DNA of 63,047 bases from Rubellimicrobium aerolatum. GTDB lineage: Bacteria > Pseudomonadota > Alphaproteobacteria > Rhodobacterales > Rhodobacteraceae. The stretch is from the NCBI RefSeq assembly GCF_017872975.1, contig NZ_JAGGJP010000018.1:1-63047 (forward strand). The letters are read 5' to 3'. Numbering within the stretch: the stretch's first letter is position 1; every line of letters begins with the position of its first letter. Positions 55,788 to 63,047 of the stretch are shown here, piece after piece. A program made the position numbers and the translations under genes. Below the pieces are notes generated by a model, which was not told the origin of the DNA, did no database searches, and worked only from the letters and a program-made list of their open reading frames with translations.

Positions 55788-56864
55788 CTAAGTTACGCCG
55801 CCCGTTCGATCCGTCAACGAATCCCTCCGCCGCGTCGCAGCGGAAACCGGGGCGACCGAGCCCCTCTCGACCAACCGCACCTCGCCCACCATCTGCAGCT
55901 CGGCCAGCGGCGCGCCGTCCACCGCCGCCGCCAGCAGCCGCGCGAGGTGCGGCCAGCCCCAGGCCAGTGGCGACCATGTCGCCGTCAGCGGCGGGTCGAA
56001 GGCCCCGACGCGGAACCCCGGCAACTCGTCGTCGTGCGCCACCACCGACACGTCCCCCGGCACCCGCAGCCCCAGCGCCCGCAGCGCCTGTAGCAGCCCC
56101 GCCGCCAGCCGCGCATTGCCGCAGACGACACCCGTGGGCCTCGGGCCCCCCTCGCCGAACAGAGCCACTCCCGCGAGCAGCCCCTCCCCCTCGCTCATCG
56201 GTCCCCAGCGATGGAGCCCCGGCGCCTCGGCGATCCCCGCCCGCGCCAGCACCGCCCGCCAGCCCTTGTGGCGCGAGGCCGCGTAGGTCCGCCCCCGCGG
56301 CCCGTTCAGGAAGGCGATGCGCCGGTGCCCGGCCGCGACCAGCACCTCGGTCAGCCGCTCCGCGACAATCCGGTTGTCGATGTCGTAGAACGAATAGTCA
56401 TGCGGCTCCTCGATTCTCCCGTGGATCACGAAGGGCACCCCCGCCCCGCGCAGGAACTCCACCCGCCGGTCCCGCCTCTCGGGGTCGAGCAGCACGAAGC
56501 CGTCCAGCGCCCCCCCGCCGGTCAGTCGCCGATAGACCTCCACGATATCGTCCTGCGGGTCGGCGATGTGCAGCACGAAGGCCCGACCCAGCCGCGACAG
56601 GTGCTGCGACAGCGTGCCGACGATCTGCACGAACATCGCGTCCTCGGCTTGCGGCGGGATGTCCGGCAGCACCAGGCCCAGCATCCCCGACCGCCCCGTC
56701 GCGAGCCGCCGCGCCGAGACGTTCGGTTGGTAGCCCAGTTCCCGCGCCGCCGCCCTCACCCTCTCGCGCGTGTCGGCCGCGACGTCGGCGTGGTCGTTCA
56801 GCGCCCGGCTCACCTGCGTCACCGACAGGCCGAGGTGGCGGCTCAGGTCCCGCAGCGTGGTCAT
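55788..56864 (-). CDS. LacI-family repressor of alpha-glucoside genes
   Basis: A 358-residue regulator. The N-terminal helix-turn-helix is TLRDLSRHLGLSVTQVSRAL with the hinge helix VSARRLATGRSGMLGLVLPD; the rest is a periplasmic-binding-protein-like sugar sensor (VIHGRIEEPHDYSFYDID, FLNGPRGRTY, SVVAHDDELPG). The CG-centred sites at 55720 and 56932 are probably its operators; it would release them when an alpha-glucoside or derivative binds. GGGAGGGG lies 4 bases before the ATG. It is divergent from the GH13 gene and shares the operator at 56932. Confidence 0.92.
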   Translation of the reverse strand: MTTLRDLSRHLGLSVTQVSRALNDHADVAADTRERVRAAARELGYQPNVSARRLATGRSGMLGLVLPDIPPQAEDAMFVQIVGTLSQHLSRLGRAFVLHIADPQDDIVEVYRRLTGGGALDGFVLLDPERRDRRVEFLRGAGVPFVIHGRIEEPHDYSFYDIDNRIVAERLTEVLVAAGHRRIAFLNGPRGRTYAASRHKGWRAVLARAGIAEAPGLHRWGPMSEGEGLLAGVALFGEGGPRPTGVVCGNARLAAGLLQALRALGLRVPGDVSVVAHDDELPGFRVGAFDPPLTATWSPLAWGWPHLARLLAAAVDGAPLAELQMVGEVRLVERGSVAPVSAATRRRDSLTDRTGGVT

Positions 56865-56931
56865 GAACCCCTCCCGCGAAGCCCGTTGACCGCGTTCCCC
56901 GCGCTTCTAGGCTTCTCGCGAAGCTTGCCAT

Positions 56932-56947
56932 TCCGAAACGCTTCGGA
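56932..56947. promoter_or_regulatory. LacI-type operator between lacI and aglA
   Basis: TCCGAAACGCTTCGGA, near-perfect palindrome centred on CG. It lies 32 bases before the GH13 start and 67 bases before the divergent lacI start. A neighbouring 5-bp inverted repeat GCTTC-N4-GAAGC occupies 56911-56924. Confidence 0.8.
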
Positions 56948-56979
56948 CAAGCCGGGCGTCACAGGGGGAGGGGACGGCC

Positions 56980-58557
56980 ATGGACAAGGACTGGTGGCGC
57001 GGCTCGGTGACGTATCAGGTCTACCCGCGCAGCTTTCAGGACTCCGATGGCGACGGCGTGGGCGACCTGCCGGGCATCACCGCCCGGCTGCCGCGGATCG
57101 CCGATCTCGGAGTCGATGCCGTCTGGCTCTCGCCGGTGTTCCGCTCGCCCATGGTGGACATGGGCTACGACGTGTCCGACCACCGCGACATCGACCCGAC
57201 CTTCGGCACGCTCGCGGACTTCGACGCCCTGGTGGCCGAGGCGCACCGCCTCGGGCTCCGGGTCCTCATCGACCAGGTTCTGAACCACGCCTCCACCGAC
57301 CACCCGCTGTTCCGCGAAAGCCAGAGCAGCCGCGACAACCCCCGATCCGACTGGTTCGTCTGGGCCGACCCCCGCCCGGACGGCACGCCGCCCAACAACT
57401 GGCAATCCGTCTTCGGCGGCCCGGCCTGGGAATGGGACGCCCGCCGCTTCCAATACTACCTGCACAACTTCATGGTCGCGCAGCCCGACCTGAACTTCTG
57501 GAACCTCGCCGTGCAGGACTGGGCGCTCGACACGCTGCGCTTCTGGCTCGACCGCGGCGTGGACGGCTTCCGCTTCGACACGGTCAACTTCTACTTCCAC
57601 GACCGCCAGTTGCGCGACGACGCCGCCGATTTCCGCGTGAAGGCCCGCCCTGCCTTCAAGACCTACGACATGCAGTATCACCTGTTCTCGAAGAACCAGC
57701 CCGAGAACCTCGCCTTCCTGAGCCGCATCCGCGCCCTCATGGATTCCTACGGCGCGACGGTCACGGTGGGCGAGGTCGGCGAGGCCCACCATCCCATCGA
57801 GATGATGGGCGACTACACGTCCCAAGGCCGCCTCCACATGGCCTACAGCTTCGAGATGATGGAGGACCGCTTCTCCGCCACCTTCTTCCGCGAGACGATC
57901 CAGCGCTTCCACCGCCTCGCCCCTCAGGGCTGGCCCTGCTGGGCCTTCTCCAACCACGACGTGCCGCGCCACGTCACCCGCTGGGCCGCCCACGCCGCCG
58001 ACCCCGACCGCTTCGCCCGGCTCTGCGCGATGCTGCTCCTGTCCTTCGAGGGCTCGATCTGCCTCTACCAGGGCGAGGAGCTGGGCCAGACCCAGACCGA
58101 CCTCGCGCTCTCCGAGATCATCGACCCGCAGGGCCGCGTCTTCTGGCCCGAGGACAAGGGCCGCGACGGCTGCCGCACGCCCATGATCTGGGAGGCCGAC
58201 GCCCCCGGCGGCGGCTTCACCACCGGCACCCCCTGGCTCCCCCTCAAGGCCCCCCAGCGCGCCCGCGCCTTCGACCGGCCTCGGGCGCAAGCCACCCGCG
58301 ACACCTACAAGGCCATGCTCCGCCTGCGCCGCGAGGAACCGGCGCTTCGCCACGCCCCCACGCGGTTCCTCGACGCGCCTGAGCCGATCCTGCTGTTCCG
58401 GCGCGGCGACCTGCTCTGCGCCTTCAACCTGTCGGCCGAGCCCGCCGCCACGGCCCTCCCCGGCAGGGGTGCCCCTCTCCTCGCGCAGGACGCAGCATGG
58501 CAAGGCGGTCGCCTGACCCTCGGCCCCAACGGCGCGCTGATTTCCCGCTTGACCTGA
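56980..58557 (+). CDS. aglA: GH13 alpha-glucosidase
   Basis: A 525-residue cytoplasmic alpha-glucosidase (oligo-1,6-glucosidase/AglA type). The GH13 regions are visible: DQVLNHASTDHPLF, nucleophile Asp in DGFRFDTVNFY, acid/base Glu in TVGEVGEAHH and the transition-state Asp in FSNHDVPRHV. The start MDKDWWRGSVTYQVYPRSF is typical. It would cleave the disaccharide brought in by the adjacent transporter to glucose. The gene is divergent from the lacI/ABC operon and shares its operator. GGGGGAGGGG precedes the ATG. Confidence 0.93.
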   Translation: MDKDWWRGSVTYQVYPRSFQDSDGDGVGDLPGITARLPRIADLGVDAVWLSPVFRSPMVDMGYDVSDHRDIDPTFGTLADFDALVAEAHRLGLRVLIDQVLNHASTDHPLFRESQSSRDNPRSDWFVWADPRPDGTPPNNWQSVFGGPAWEWDARRFQYYLHNFMVAQPDLNFWNLAVQDWALDTLRFWLDRGVDGFRFDTVNFYFHDRQLRDDAADFRVKARPAFKTYDMQYHLFSKNQPENLAFLSRIRALMDSYGATVTVGEVGEAHHPIEMMGDYTSQGRLHMAYSFEMMEDRFSATFFRETIQRFHRLAPQGWPCWAFSNHDVPRHVTRWAAHAADPDRFARLCAMLLLSFEGSICLYQGEELGQTQTDLALSEIIDPQGRVFWPEDKGRDGCRTPMIWEADAPGGGFTTGTPWLPLKAPQRARAFDRPRAQATRDTYKAMLRLRREEPALRHAPTRFLDAPEPILLFRRGDLLCAFNLSAEPAATALPGRGAPLLAQDAAWQGGRLTLGPNGALISRLT

Positions 58558-58564
58558 AAGGCCT

Positions 58565-58595
58565 GCGGATGGTGGGGTTCCACCCCACCATCCGC
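58565..58595. terminator. Perfect 14-bp hairpin between convergent genes
   Basis: GCGGATGGTGGGGT / ACCCCACCATCCGC with a 3-base loop (TCC), 7 bases after the aglA stop and 34 bases before the end of the convergent MFS gene. No strong T-run exists on either side, but the symmetric position suggests a shared transcription stop or an mRNA 3' barrier. Confidence 0.65.
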
Positions 58596-58629
58596 CTCAC
58601 CTTGGCCGTCCGGGCCTACGCCGCGGCCG

Positions 58630-59844
58630 TCACCGCCCCCGGAACACTCCGCGTGGCAGGAACACCGTCAGCAACCCCAGCGCCGGCAGCCACGCGCAGA
58701 CCCGATACACAAACTCGATCCCCCTCGCGTCGGCCAGCGCCCCCAGCCCCGCCGCCGCCAGCCCGCCCATGCCGAAGGCGAGCCCGAAGAAGATCCCGTT
58801 GATGAGCCCGACCCGCCCCGGCACCAGCTCCTGCGCGAAGACGACAATGGCCGGGAAGGCCGAGGCGATCACCACCCCGATCACGAAGGTCAGCCCGACC
58901 GAGGCCCAGAGGCCGGCGTAAGGCAGCGCCAGCGTGAAGGGCAGCACCCCCAGGATCGACACCCAGATCACCGCCAGCGGCCCGATCCGGTCGCCGATCG
59001 GCCCGCCGCCGATCACCCCCAGCGCCATGCCGCCCAGGAACACGAACAGCATGAGCTGGGACTGCTGCGCCGTCAGCCCGAACCTCTCGATGACGTAGAA
59101 GGTGTAGAAGGACGACAGCGACGAGGTGTAGGCGTTCTTCGTGAACACCAGCACGCCCAGCACCAGCAGCGCCCCCAGCACCCGTCCCCGCGACAGCGCC
59201 GGACTCTCGTGGGCGGCGCGGACGGCGCGCGGGGCCGCGACCGGGCGGCGGCGGTGCCACTCAGACACCCAGCGCAGCACGCCGATCCCCACCGCCGTCA
59301 GCACCGTGAAGGCCAGGAGGCTCGGCCGCCCGAAGGGCGCGACGATGAAGGCGGCGAGCAGCGGTCCGACCGCGTGCCCGACGTTGCCGCCCACCTGGAA
59401 CACGCTCTGCGCCGTCCCGTAGCGCCCGCCCGAGGCCGCACGCGCCACGCGCGAGGCCTCGGGGTGGAAGATCGACGATCCGACGCCGATCATCATCGCC
59501 CCCAGCACCAGCATCGGATAGTTCGGCGCGAGCGCCAGCACCACGATCCCCAGCAGCGTGGACCCCATCCCCAGCGGCAGCGCCAGCGGCATCGGCCGCT
59601 TGTCCGTCACCACCCCCACTACCGGCTGGAGCACCGAGGCCGTCACCGTGAAGGCGAAGGTCAGGAGCCCGATCTGCCAGTAGTCCAGCGCGAACTCGTC
59701 ATGGAGCAGCGGGTAGATGGCGGACACCAGCGACTGCATGATGTCGTTGATGCAGTGGCACAGCGCCACGCCCCCCAGCACCCCCCAGGCCGCGCCCGGC
59801 GCGCCCGCGAAGGCCCCGCCCATTCCCTGAGCCGTCGTCGTCAT
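58630..59844 (-). CDS. MFS transporter, fosmidomycin-resistance (Fsr) type
   Basis: A 404-residue 12-helix major facilitator. The N-terminal half has ALCHCINDIMQSLVSAIYPLL, the Fsr-like helix 1, and GVGSSIFHPEASRVARAASGG in loop 4-5, both characteristic of the Fsr subgroup. A charged central loop (about 195-220) separates the halves. Exporters of this group pump fosmidomycin or small organic anions; natural substrate is unknown. ORF is alone on its strand here. Confidence 0.88.
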   Translation of the reverse strand: MTTTAQGMGGAFAGAPGAAWGVLGGVALCHCINDIMQSLVSAIYPLLHDEFALDYWQIGLLTFAFTVTASVLQPVVGVVTDKRPMPLALPLGMGSTLLGIVVLALAPNYPMLVLGAMMIGVGSSIFHPEASRVARAASGGRYGTAQSVFQVGGNVGHAVGPLLAAFIVAPFGRPSLLAFTVLTAVGIGVLRWVSEWHRRRPVAAPRAVRAAHESPALSRGRVLGALLVLGVLVFTKNAYTSSLSSFYTFYVIERFGLTAQQSQLMLFVFLGGMALGVIGGGPIGDRIGPLAVIWVSILGVLPFTLALPYAGLWASVGLTFVIGVVIASAFPAIVVFAQELVPGRVGLINGIFFGLAFGMGGLAAAGLGALADARGIEFVYRVCAWLPALGLLTVFLPRGVFRGR

Positions 59845-59908
59845 CGCCCGCCTCGTCCGCCGATCCTCGCCCCCGGCGGGCTACGCCGCCGCGATTCCCC
59901 GTGCAACA

Positions 59909-59942
59909 GGAAAGCGGGACGGCCCTCGCCGTCCCGCTTTCC
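59909..59942. terminator. 15-bp hairpin after KGG gene
   Basis: GGAAAGCGGGACGGC / GCCGTCCCGCTTTCC with a 4-base loop (CCTC). It lies 130 bases beyond the stop of the leftward KGG gene and 65 bases upstream of the MFS start, so it likely ends the KGG transcript. A/T steps inside the stem give a partial U-tract. Confidence 0.6.
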
Positions 59943-60071
59943 CCGTCCGTCCTCCGGCCCGGCCGGAGCCCGAGCGCCGCCCGCCGCATCGCCTCCGTAG
60001 GGCAGGGTTTCACCCCGCCATCGCCCCGACGCCTCGAAGGCCGACCTACGCCCCGGTCGCGGAGCCTCCTC

Positions 60072-60302
60072 TCAGGACTGCCCGCCCTTGCGGCCCGCCT
60101 CGGCGGCGCGGGCGCGGTTGTTGGCGAAGTTCCCTCCCGAGGATTCGCCGCCCTTGCGCCCGGCCTGCGCCGCCCGCGCGGGGTCGTTGCGGAAGTTGCC
60201 TCCCGAGGCCTTGCCGCCCTTGCTGGCGATGGCCCGCTGCTTCTCCGGGTCCATCGCGGCGAAGCCCCGAGGGGGTGCGCTGGTGCCTTCCTGGTTCGCC
60301 AT
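60072..60302 (-). CDS. KGG-repeat stress protein (Con-10-like)
   Basis: A 76-residue hydrophilic protein with the KGG (stress-induced / conidiation protein 10-like) repeats: IASKGGKASGG, AGRKGGESSGG and AGRKGGQS, preceded by GFAAMDPEKQ. Such proteins are general stress proteins, probably intrinsically disordered. It stands alone between two strong hairpins. No sigma-factor promoter could be assigned with confidence. Confidence 0.88.
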   Translation of the reverse strand: MANQEGTSAPPRGFAAMDPEKQRAIASKGGKASGGNFRNDPARAAQAGRKGGESSGGNFANNRARAAEAGRKGGQS

Positions 60303-60382
60303 GCTGGCCTCCTGTCCGACTGGCTGAATCGCCTCCGAACCGGGCAGCGGGCCGAATGTTCCCCCGCGCCTCGCACAATGAG

Positions 60383-60410
60383 AAAGGCCCGCGCCGGGGC
60401 GCGGGCCTTT
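60383..60410 (-). terminator. Terminator of ndk
   Basis: AAAGGCCCGCGC / GCGCGGGCCTTT with a 4-base loop (12-bp stem), 24 bases after the ndk stop on the leftward strand. The TTT arm continues as CTCATTG, a short U-containing tail. Confidence 0.7.
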
Positions 60411-60433
60411 CGCTGCGTCGGCCGCCTGGGGCC

Positions 60434-60856
60434 TCAGCCGACCAGCTCGAGCCCCGAGAAGAAGAACGCGATCTCCTGCGCCGCCGTCTCGGGCGCGTCG
60501 GACCCGTGCACACTGTTCTCGCCCACCGACTCCGCGAACTCGGCGCGGATGGTGCCGGGCGCCGCGTCCTTCGGGTTGGTCGCGCCCATCACCTCGCGGT
60601 TCTTGAGCACCGCGCCCTCGCCTTCCAGCACCTGCACGACGACGGGACCCGAGGCCATGAAGTCGGTCAGCTCGCCGAAGAAGGGCCGCGCGGCGTGAAC
60701 CTCGTAGAACTTCTCGGCTTGGGCGCGGGTCAGCAGGATGCGCTTCTGCGCGACGATCCGCAGGCCCGCCTCCTCGAACTTGGCGGCGATCTTGCCCGTG
60801 AGGTTGCGGCGGGTCGCGTCGGGTTTGATGATCGAAAGGGTGCGCTCGATGGCCAT
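60434..60856 (-). CDS. ndk: Nucleoside diphosphate kinase
   Basis: A 140-residue NDK, the standard length. It starts [18 protein letters not shown], carries the phosphohistidine in SVHGSDAPE and the nucleotide-binding [13 protein letters not shown]. It exchanges the gamma-phosphate between NTPs and NDPs. ATG 60856 was chosen from family length; GAAGGAAA lies 8-9 bases upstream. The upstream frame is non-coding. Single gene with its own terminator. Confidence 0.97.
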   Translation of the reverse strand: MAIERTLSIIKPDATRRNLTGKIAAKFEEAGLRIVAQKRILLTRAQAEKFYEVHAARPFFGELTDFMASGPVVVQVLEGEGAVLKNREVMGATNPKDAAPGTIRAEFAESVGENSVHGSDAPETAAQEIAFFFSGLELVG

Positions 60857-60942
60857 GGCGTGGTTTCCTTCAGGCCCGGGCCCCGTGCCCAGGCGTCCGG
60901 CCGCGCCCCTATCACGCGCCGGAGAGCCCGGAAACCCCCCGC

Positions 60943-60974
60943 GCCGCCCGCCCGTGCCGCCCGCCCGTGCCGCC
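60943..60974. repeat. Short tandem repeat near ndk/ABC-F promoters
   Basis: Two copies of CCGCCCGCCCGTG in tandem (about 60944-60970) in the 184-base gap between divergent ndk and the ABC-F gene. C-rich plus strand; no function assigned. Confidence 0.45.
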
Positions 60975-61040
60975 GGTTGACGCCCCGCCCCTCTTGCGTC
61001 AAAGCTCCCGCGCTTCCCCGTCAGCCCAAAGGGTCCCGCG

Positions 61041-62891
61041 ATGCTCCGCCTCGACGACATCTCCTATTCGGTCGAAGGCCGCCCGCTGATCGAGCACGCC
61101 TCGGCCACCATCCCCACCGGCCACAAGGTCGGCCTCGTGGGCCGCAACGGCACCGGCAAGACCACGCTGTTCCGCCTTATCCGGGGCGAGCTCACGCTCG
61201 ACACCGGCTCCATCGAGATCCCCCGCGGCGCCCGCATCGGCGGCGTCGCCCAAGAGGTTCCCGGCAACGAGGTCTCCCTCCTCGACACGGTGCTGGCCGC
61301 CGACACGGAACGGGCCTCCCTGCTGGACGAATCCCACACCGCCACCGACCCCCACCGCATCGCCGAGATCCAGACCCGGCTGGCCGACATCGACGCCTGG
61401 TCCGGCGAGGCCCGCGCCACCGGCATCCTCAAGGGCCTGGGCTTCACCGACGAGGAGACGCGGATGCCCTGCTCCGCCTTCTCGGGCGGCTGGCGGATGC
61501 GCGTGGCGCTGGCCGCCGTGCTCTTCGCCCAGCCCGACCTGCTGCTGCTCGACGAGCCCACGAACTACCTCGACCTCGAAGGCGCGCTCTGGCTCGAAAG
61601 CTATCTCGTCAAATACCCTCACACCGTCCTGATCGTCTCCCACGACCGGGAACTCCTGAACCGCTCTGTCACCGGCATCCTGCACCTGTCGGAGAAGAAG
61701 CTCACCTACTGGAACGGACCCTACGACCAGTTCGCGAGGCAACGGGCCGAGCAGCGCGCCAACCTCCAGGCCCAGGCCAAGAAGCAGGAGGAGCGCCGCG
61801 CCCACCTCCAGTCATTCGTGGACCGCTTCAAGGCCAAGGCGTCGAAGGCCAAGCAGGCGCAGTCCCGCGTGAAGATGCTGGCGAAGATGGAATCGATCCG
61901 CCTCCCCGAGGACGACGCCCGCACCGTCTTCACCTTTCCCAAGCCCGAGCCTCTTTCCCCTCCGATCATCGTCACCGAGGACGCGGCGGCGGGCTATGGC
62001 AACCACATCGTCCTGCACGGCCTGAACCTCCGCATCGACCAAGACGACCGCATCGCGCTCCTGGGCCGCAACGGCGAGGGCAAGACGACGCTGGCCAAGC
62101 TGCTCTCCGCCCGCCTCCAGCCCGCGCGCGGCCGCCTCACGCGGTCCAACAAGCTCCGCATCGGCTTCTTCGCCCAGCATCAGGTGGACGAGCTGCACGT
62201 GGACGAGACGCCGCTCCAGCACCTCCAGCGCCTCCGCCCCGACGAAGGGCAGTCCCGCCTGCGCGCCCGCCTCGCCGGCTTCGGCCTCCTCGCCGCCCAG
62301 GCCGAAACGGTTGTGGGCCGTCTGTCGGGGGGCCAGAAGGCGCGGCTGTCGCTGCTCCTCGCCACGCTCGACGCGCCCCATCTCCTCATCCTCGACGAGC
62401 CCACGAACCACCTCGACATCGAGAGCCGCGAGGCGCTGGTCGAGGCGCTGTCCGACTACGAGGGCGCGGTGATCCTGGTCAGCCACGACATGCACCTCCT
62501 GTCGATGGTGGCCGACCGGCTCTGGCTGGTGAAGGGCGGCCGCGTACGCCCCTACGAGGACGACCTGGAGGCCTACCGCGCGCTTTTGCTGGCCGGCGAC
62601 CGGGCGACCGAGGCCAGGCCCGAGAAGCCGAAGGCGCCGAGACCCTCGCGCGAGGCGATCCTGTCCATCCGCGCCGAGGTTCGCAAGTGCGGGGAGCGGC
62701 TGAAGAAGATCAATGAGATGCGGGACAAGCTGGCGACCAAGCTGGCCGACCCCGAGCTTTACGAGGATGTCCGCAAGGGCGAGTTGGAGACCTGGAACCG
62801 CAAGTACGCCGAGGTCATGGAGGGCCTCGCCCGCGCCGAGGAGCTCTGGCTCGCCGCTCAGGAGAAACTTGAGATGGCAGAGACCCCTTGA
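61041..62891 (+). CDS. ABC-F family ATPase
   Basis: A 616-residue cytosolic protein of two ABC domains without membrane segments, i.e. an ABC-F ribosome-associated ATPase (Uup/YheS-like). Domain 1: Walker [10 protein letters not shown], signature FSGGWRMR, Walker [13 protein letters not shown]. The charged helical linker (P-site tRNA-interaction motif; about residues 235-290) contains [13 protein letters not shown]. Domain 2: [30 protein letters not shown] ~90-residue charged, coiled-coil-like C-terminal tail follows, as in Uup/YheS. Members act on translating ribosomes; antibiotic resistance is not implied. Divergent from ndk. Confidence 0.92.
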   Translation: MLRLDDISYSVEGRPLIEHASATIPTGHKVGLVGRNGTGKTTLFRLIRGELTLDTGSIEIPRGARIGGVAQEVPGNEVSLLDTVLAADTERASLLDESHTATDPHRIAEIQTRLADIDAWSGEARATGILKGLGFTDEETRMPCSAFSGGWRMRVALAAVLFAQPDLLLLDEPTNYLDLEGALWLESYLVKYPHTVLIVSHDRELLNRSVTGILHLSEKKLTYWNGPYDQFARQRAEQRANLQAQAKKQEERRAHLQSFVDRFKAKASKAKQAQSRVKMLAKMESIRLPEDDARTVFTFPKPEPLSPPIIVTEDAAAGYGNHIVLHGLNLRIDQDDRIALLGRNGEGKTTLAKLLSARLQPARGRLTRSNKLRIGFFAQHQVDELHVDETPLQHLQRLRPDEGQSRLRARLAGFGLLAAQAETVVGRLSGGQKARLSLLLATLDAPHLLILDEPTNHLDIESREALVEALSDYEGAVILVSHDMHLLSMVADRLWLVKGGRVRPYEDDLEAYRALLLAGDRATEARPEKPKAPRPSREAILSIRAEVRKCGERLKKINEMRDKLATKLADPELYEDVRKGELETWNRKYAEVMEGLARAEELWLAAQEKLEMAETP

Positions 62892-62956
62892 CAGCTCCCC
62901 ATAATACCGAGGTTTGAGCGTCAATGAGTTGGAAGCAGGTTCCACGCTGCCGTGTA

Positions 62957-63047
62957 GCGCGACGATCTGGGTGAGGTGAGCGCGACAATCTGGATGGGAA
63001 GCGTGGGTGTCGCGACGAGGTTGAGCATTGCGGCGTCGTGTGCCGCG
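62957..63047. mobile_element. Possible insertion-sequence edge with tandem repeats
   Basis: GCGCGACGATCTGGGTG (62957-62973) recurs as GCGCGACAATCTGGATG (62980-62996) with a 23-base period, and a weaker third copy starts at 63010 (TCGCGACGAGG). Repeats of this kind precede transposase genes in IS21-like elements. The base composition shifts from that of the preceding ABC-F gene at about 62892. The window ends before any transposase reading frame, so the element type is tentative. Confidence 0.4.

Overview
The window is very GC-rich DNA with tightly packed genes, strong purine-rich ribosome binding sites and many short operons. Together with the gene set (UrtABCDE with a long UrtB N-terminus, an imelysin iron cluster, an agl-type alpha-glucoside system, a HisKA_2 kinase, a CtrA-type box and a Weimberg-type dehydratase) this points to a chromosomal segment of an alphaproteobacterium, most likely a Rhodobacterales member. 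No rRNA, tRNA, CRISPR array, prophage or complete insertion sequence was recognised. Only the last ~100 bases look like the edge of a mobile element.

Layout. 0.4-2.7 kb: a two-gene DNA repair operon (DHH exonuclease-like protein and UvsE). 2.7-6.5 kb: aldo/keto reductase, TerC-family membrane protein, a GH5-like hydrolase without a normal start codon, and a two-helix K+ channel. 6.6-12.6 kb: leftward urea transporter urtABCDE. 13.1-14.3 kb: a small helical protein and an L,D-transpeptidase. 14.4-19.3 kb: periplasmic iron/redox operon (imelysin, di-heme oxidoreductase, second imelysin, DUF1513). 19.6-23.2 kb: leftward ribose-type sugar ABC transporter. 23.4-26.0 kb: esterase and family 2 glycosyltransferase. 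26.0-32.5 kb: signalling island with a 1,689-residue CheB-CheR-PAS-histidine kinase flanked by two lone receivers, then two small leftward genes behind a perfect CtrA box. 32.7-36.9 kb: PfkB sugar kinase, DUF882 lipoprotein and a large beta-helix/PKD/lectin-like protein. 36.9-38.4 kb: a 1.5-kb stretch without a recognisable gene. 38.4-46.9 kb: LtrA, ketoglutarate-semialdehyde-type dehydrogenase, acetyl-CoA synthetase with an MHS transporter, a small membrane protein and an XylX-like FAH-family dehydratase. 47-51.3 kb: RND efflux pump. 51.4-58.6 kb: alpha-glucoside regulon (LacI regulator, ABC transporter, GH13 glucosidase) with two matching operators. 58.6-62.9 kb: Fsr-like MFS exporter, KGG stress protein, ndk and an ABC-F ATPase.

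How the parts work together. Much of the window is nutrient capture and carbon processing: urea, ribose-type sugars, alpha-glucosides, iron and acetate-type acids. A dehydrogenase and a dehydratase that would complete the lower half of oxidative pentose breakdown (2-keto-3-deoxy-pentonate to 2-oxoglutarate) lie 4.6 kb apart in separate transcription units. The agl cluster is the best resolved regulatory circuit: one operator lies between divergent lacI and aglA, a second precedes aglE, and a stable hairpin lies between aglE and aglF. Items most worth following are the UvsE/DHH pair, the giant CheB-CheR kinase with its two receivers, the CtrA-boxed small genes, the beta-helix protein beside the gene desert, and the start-less hydrolase.
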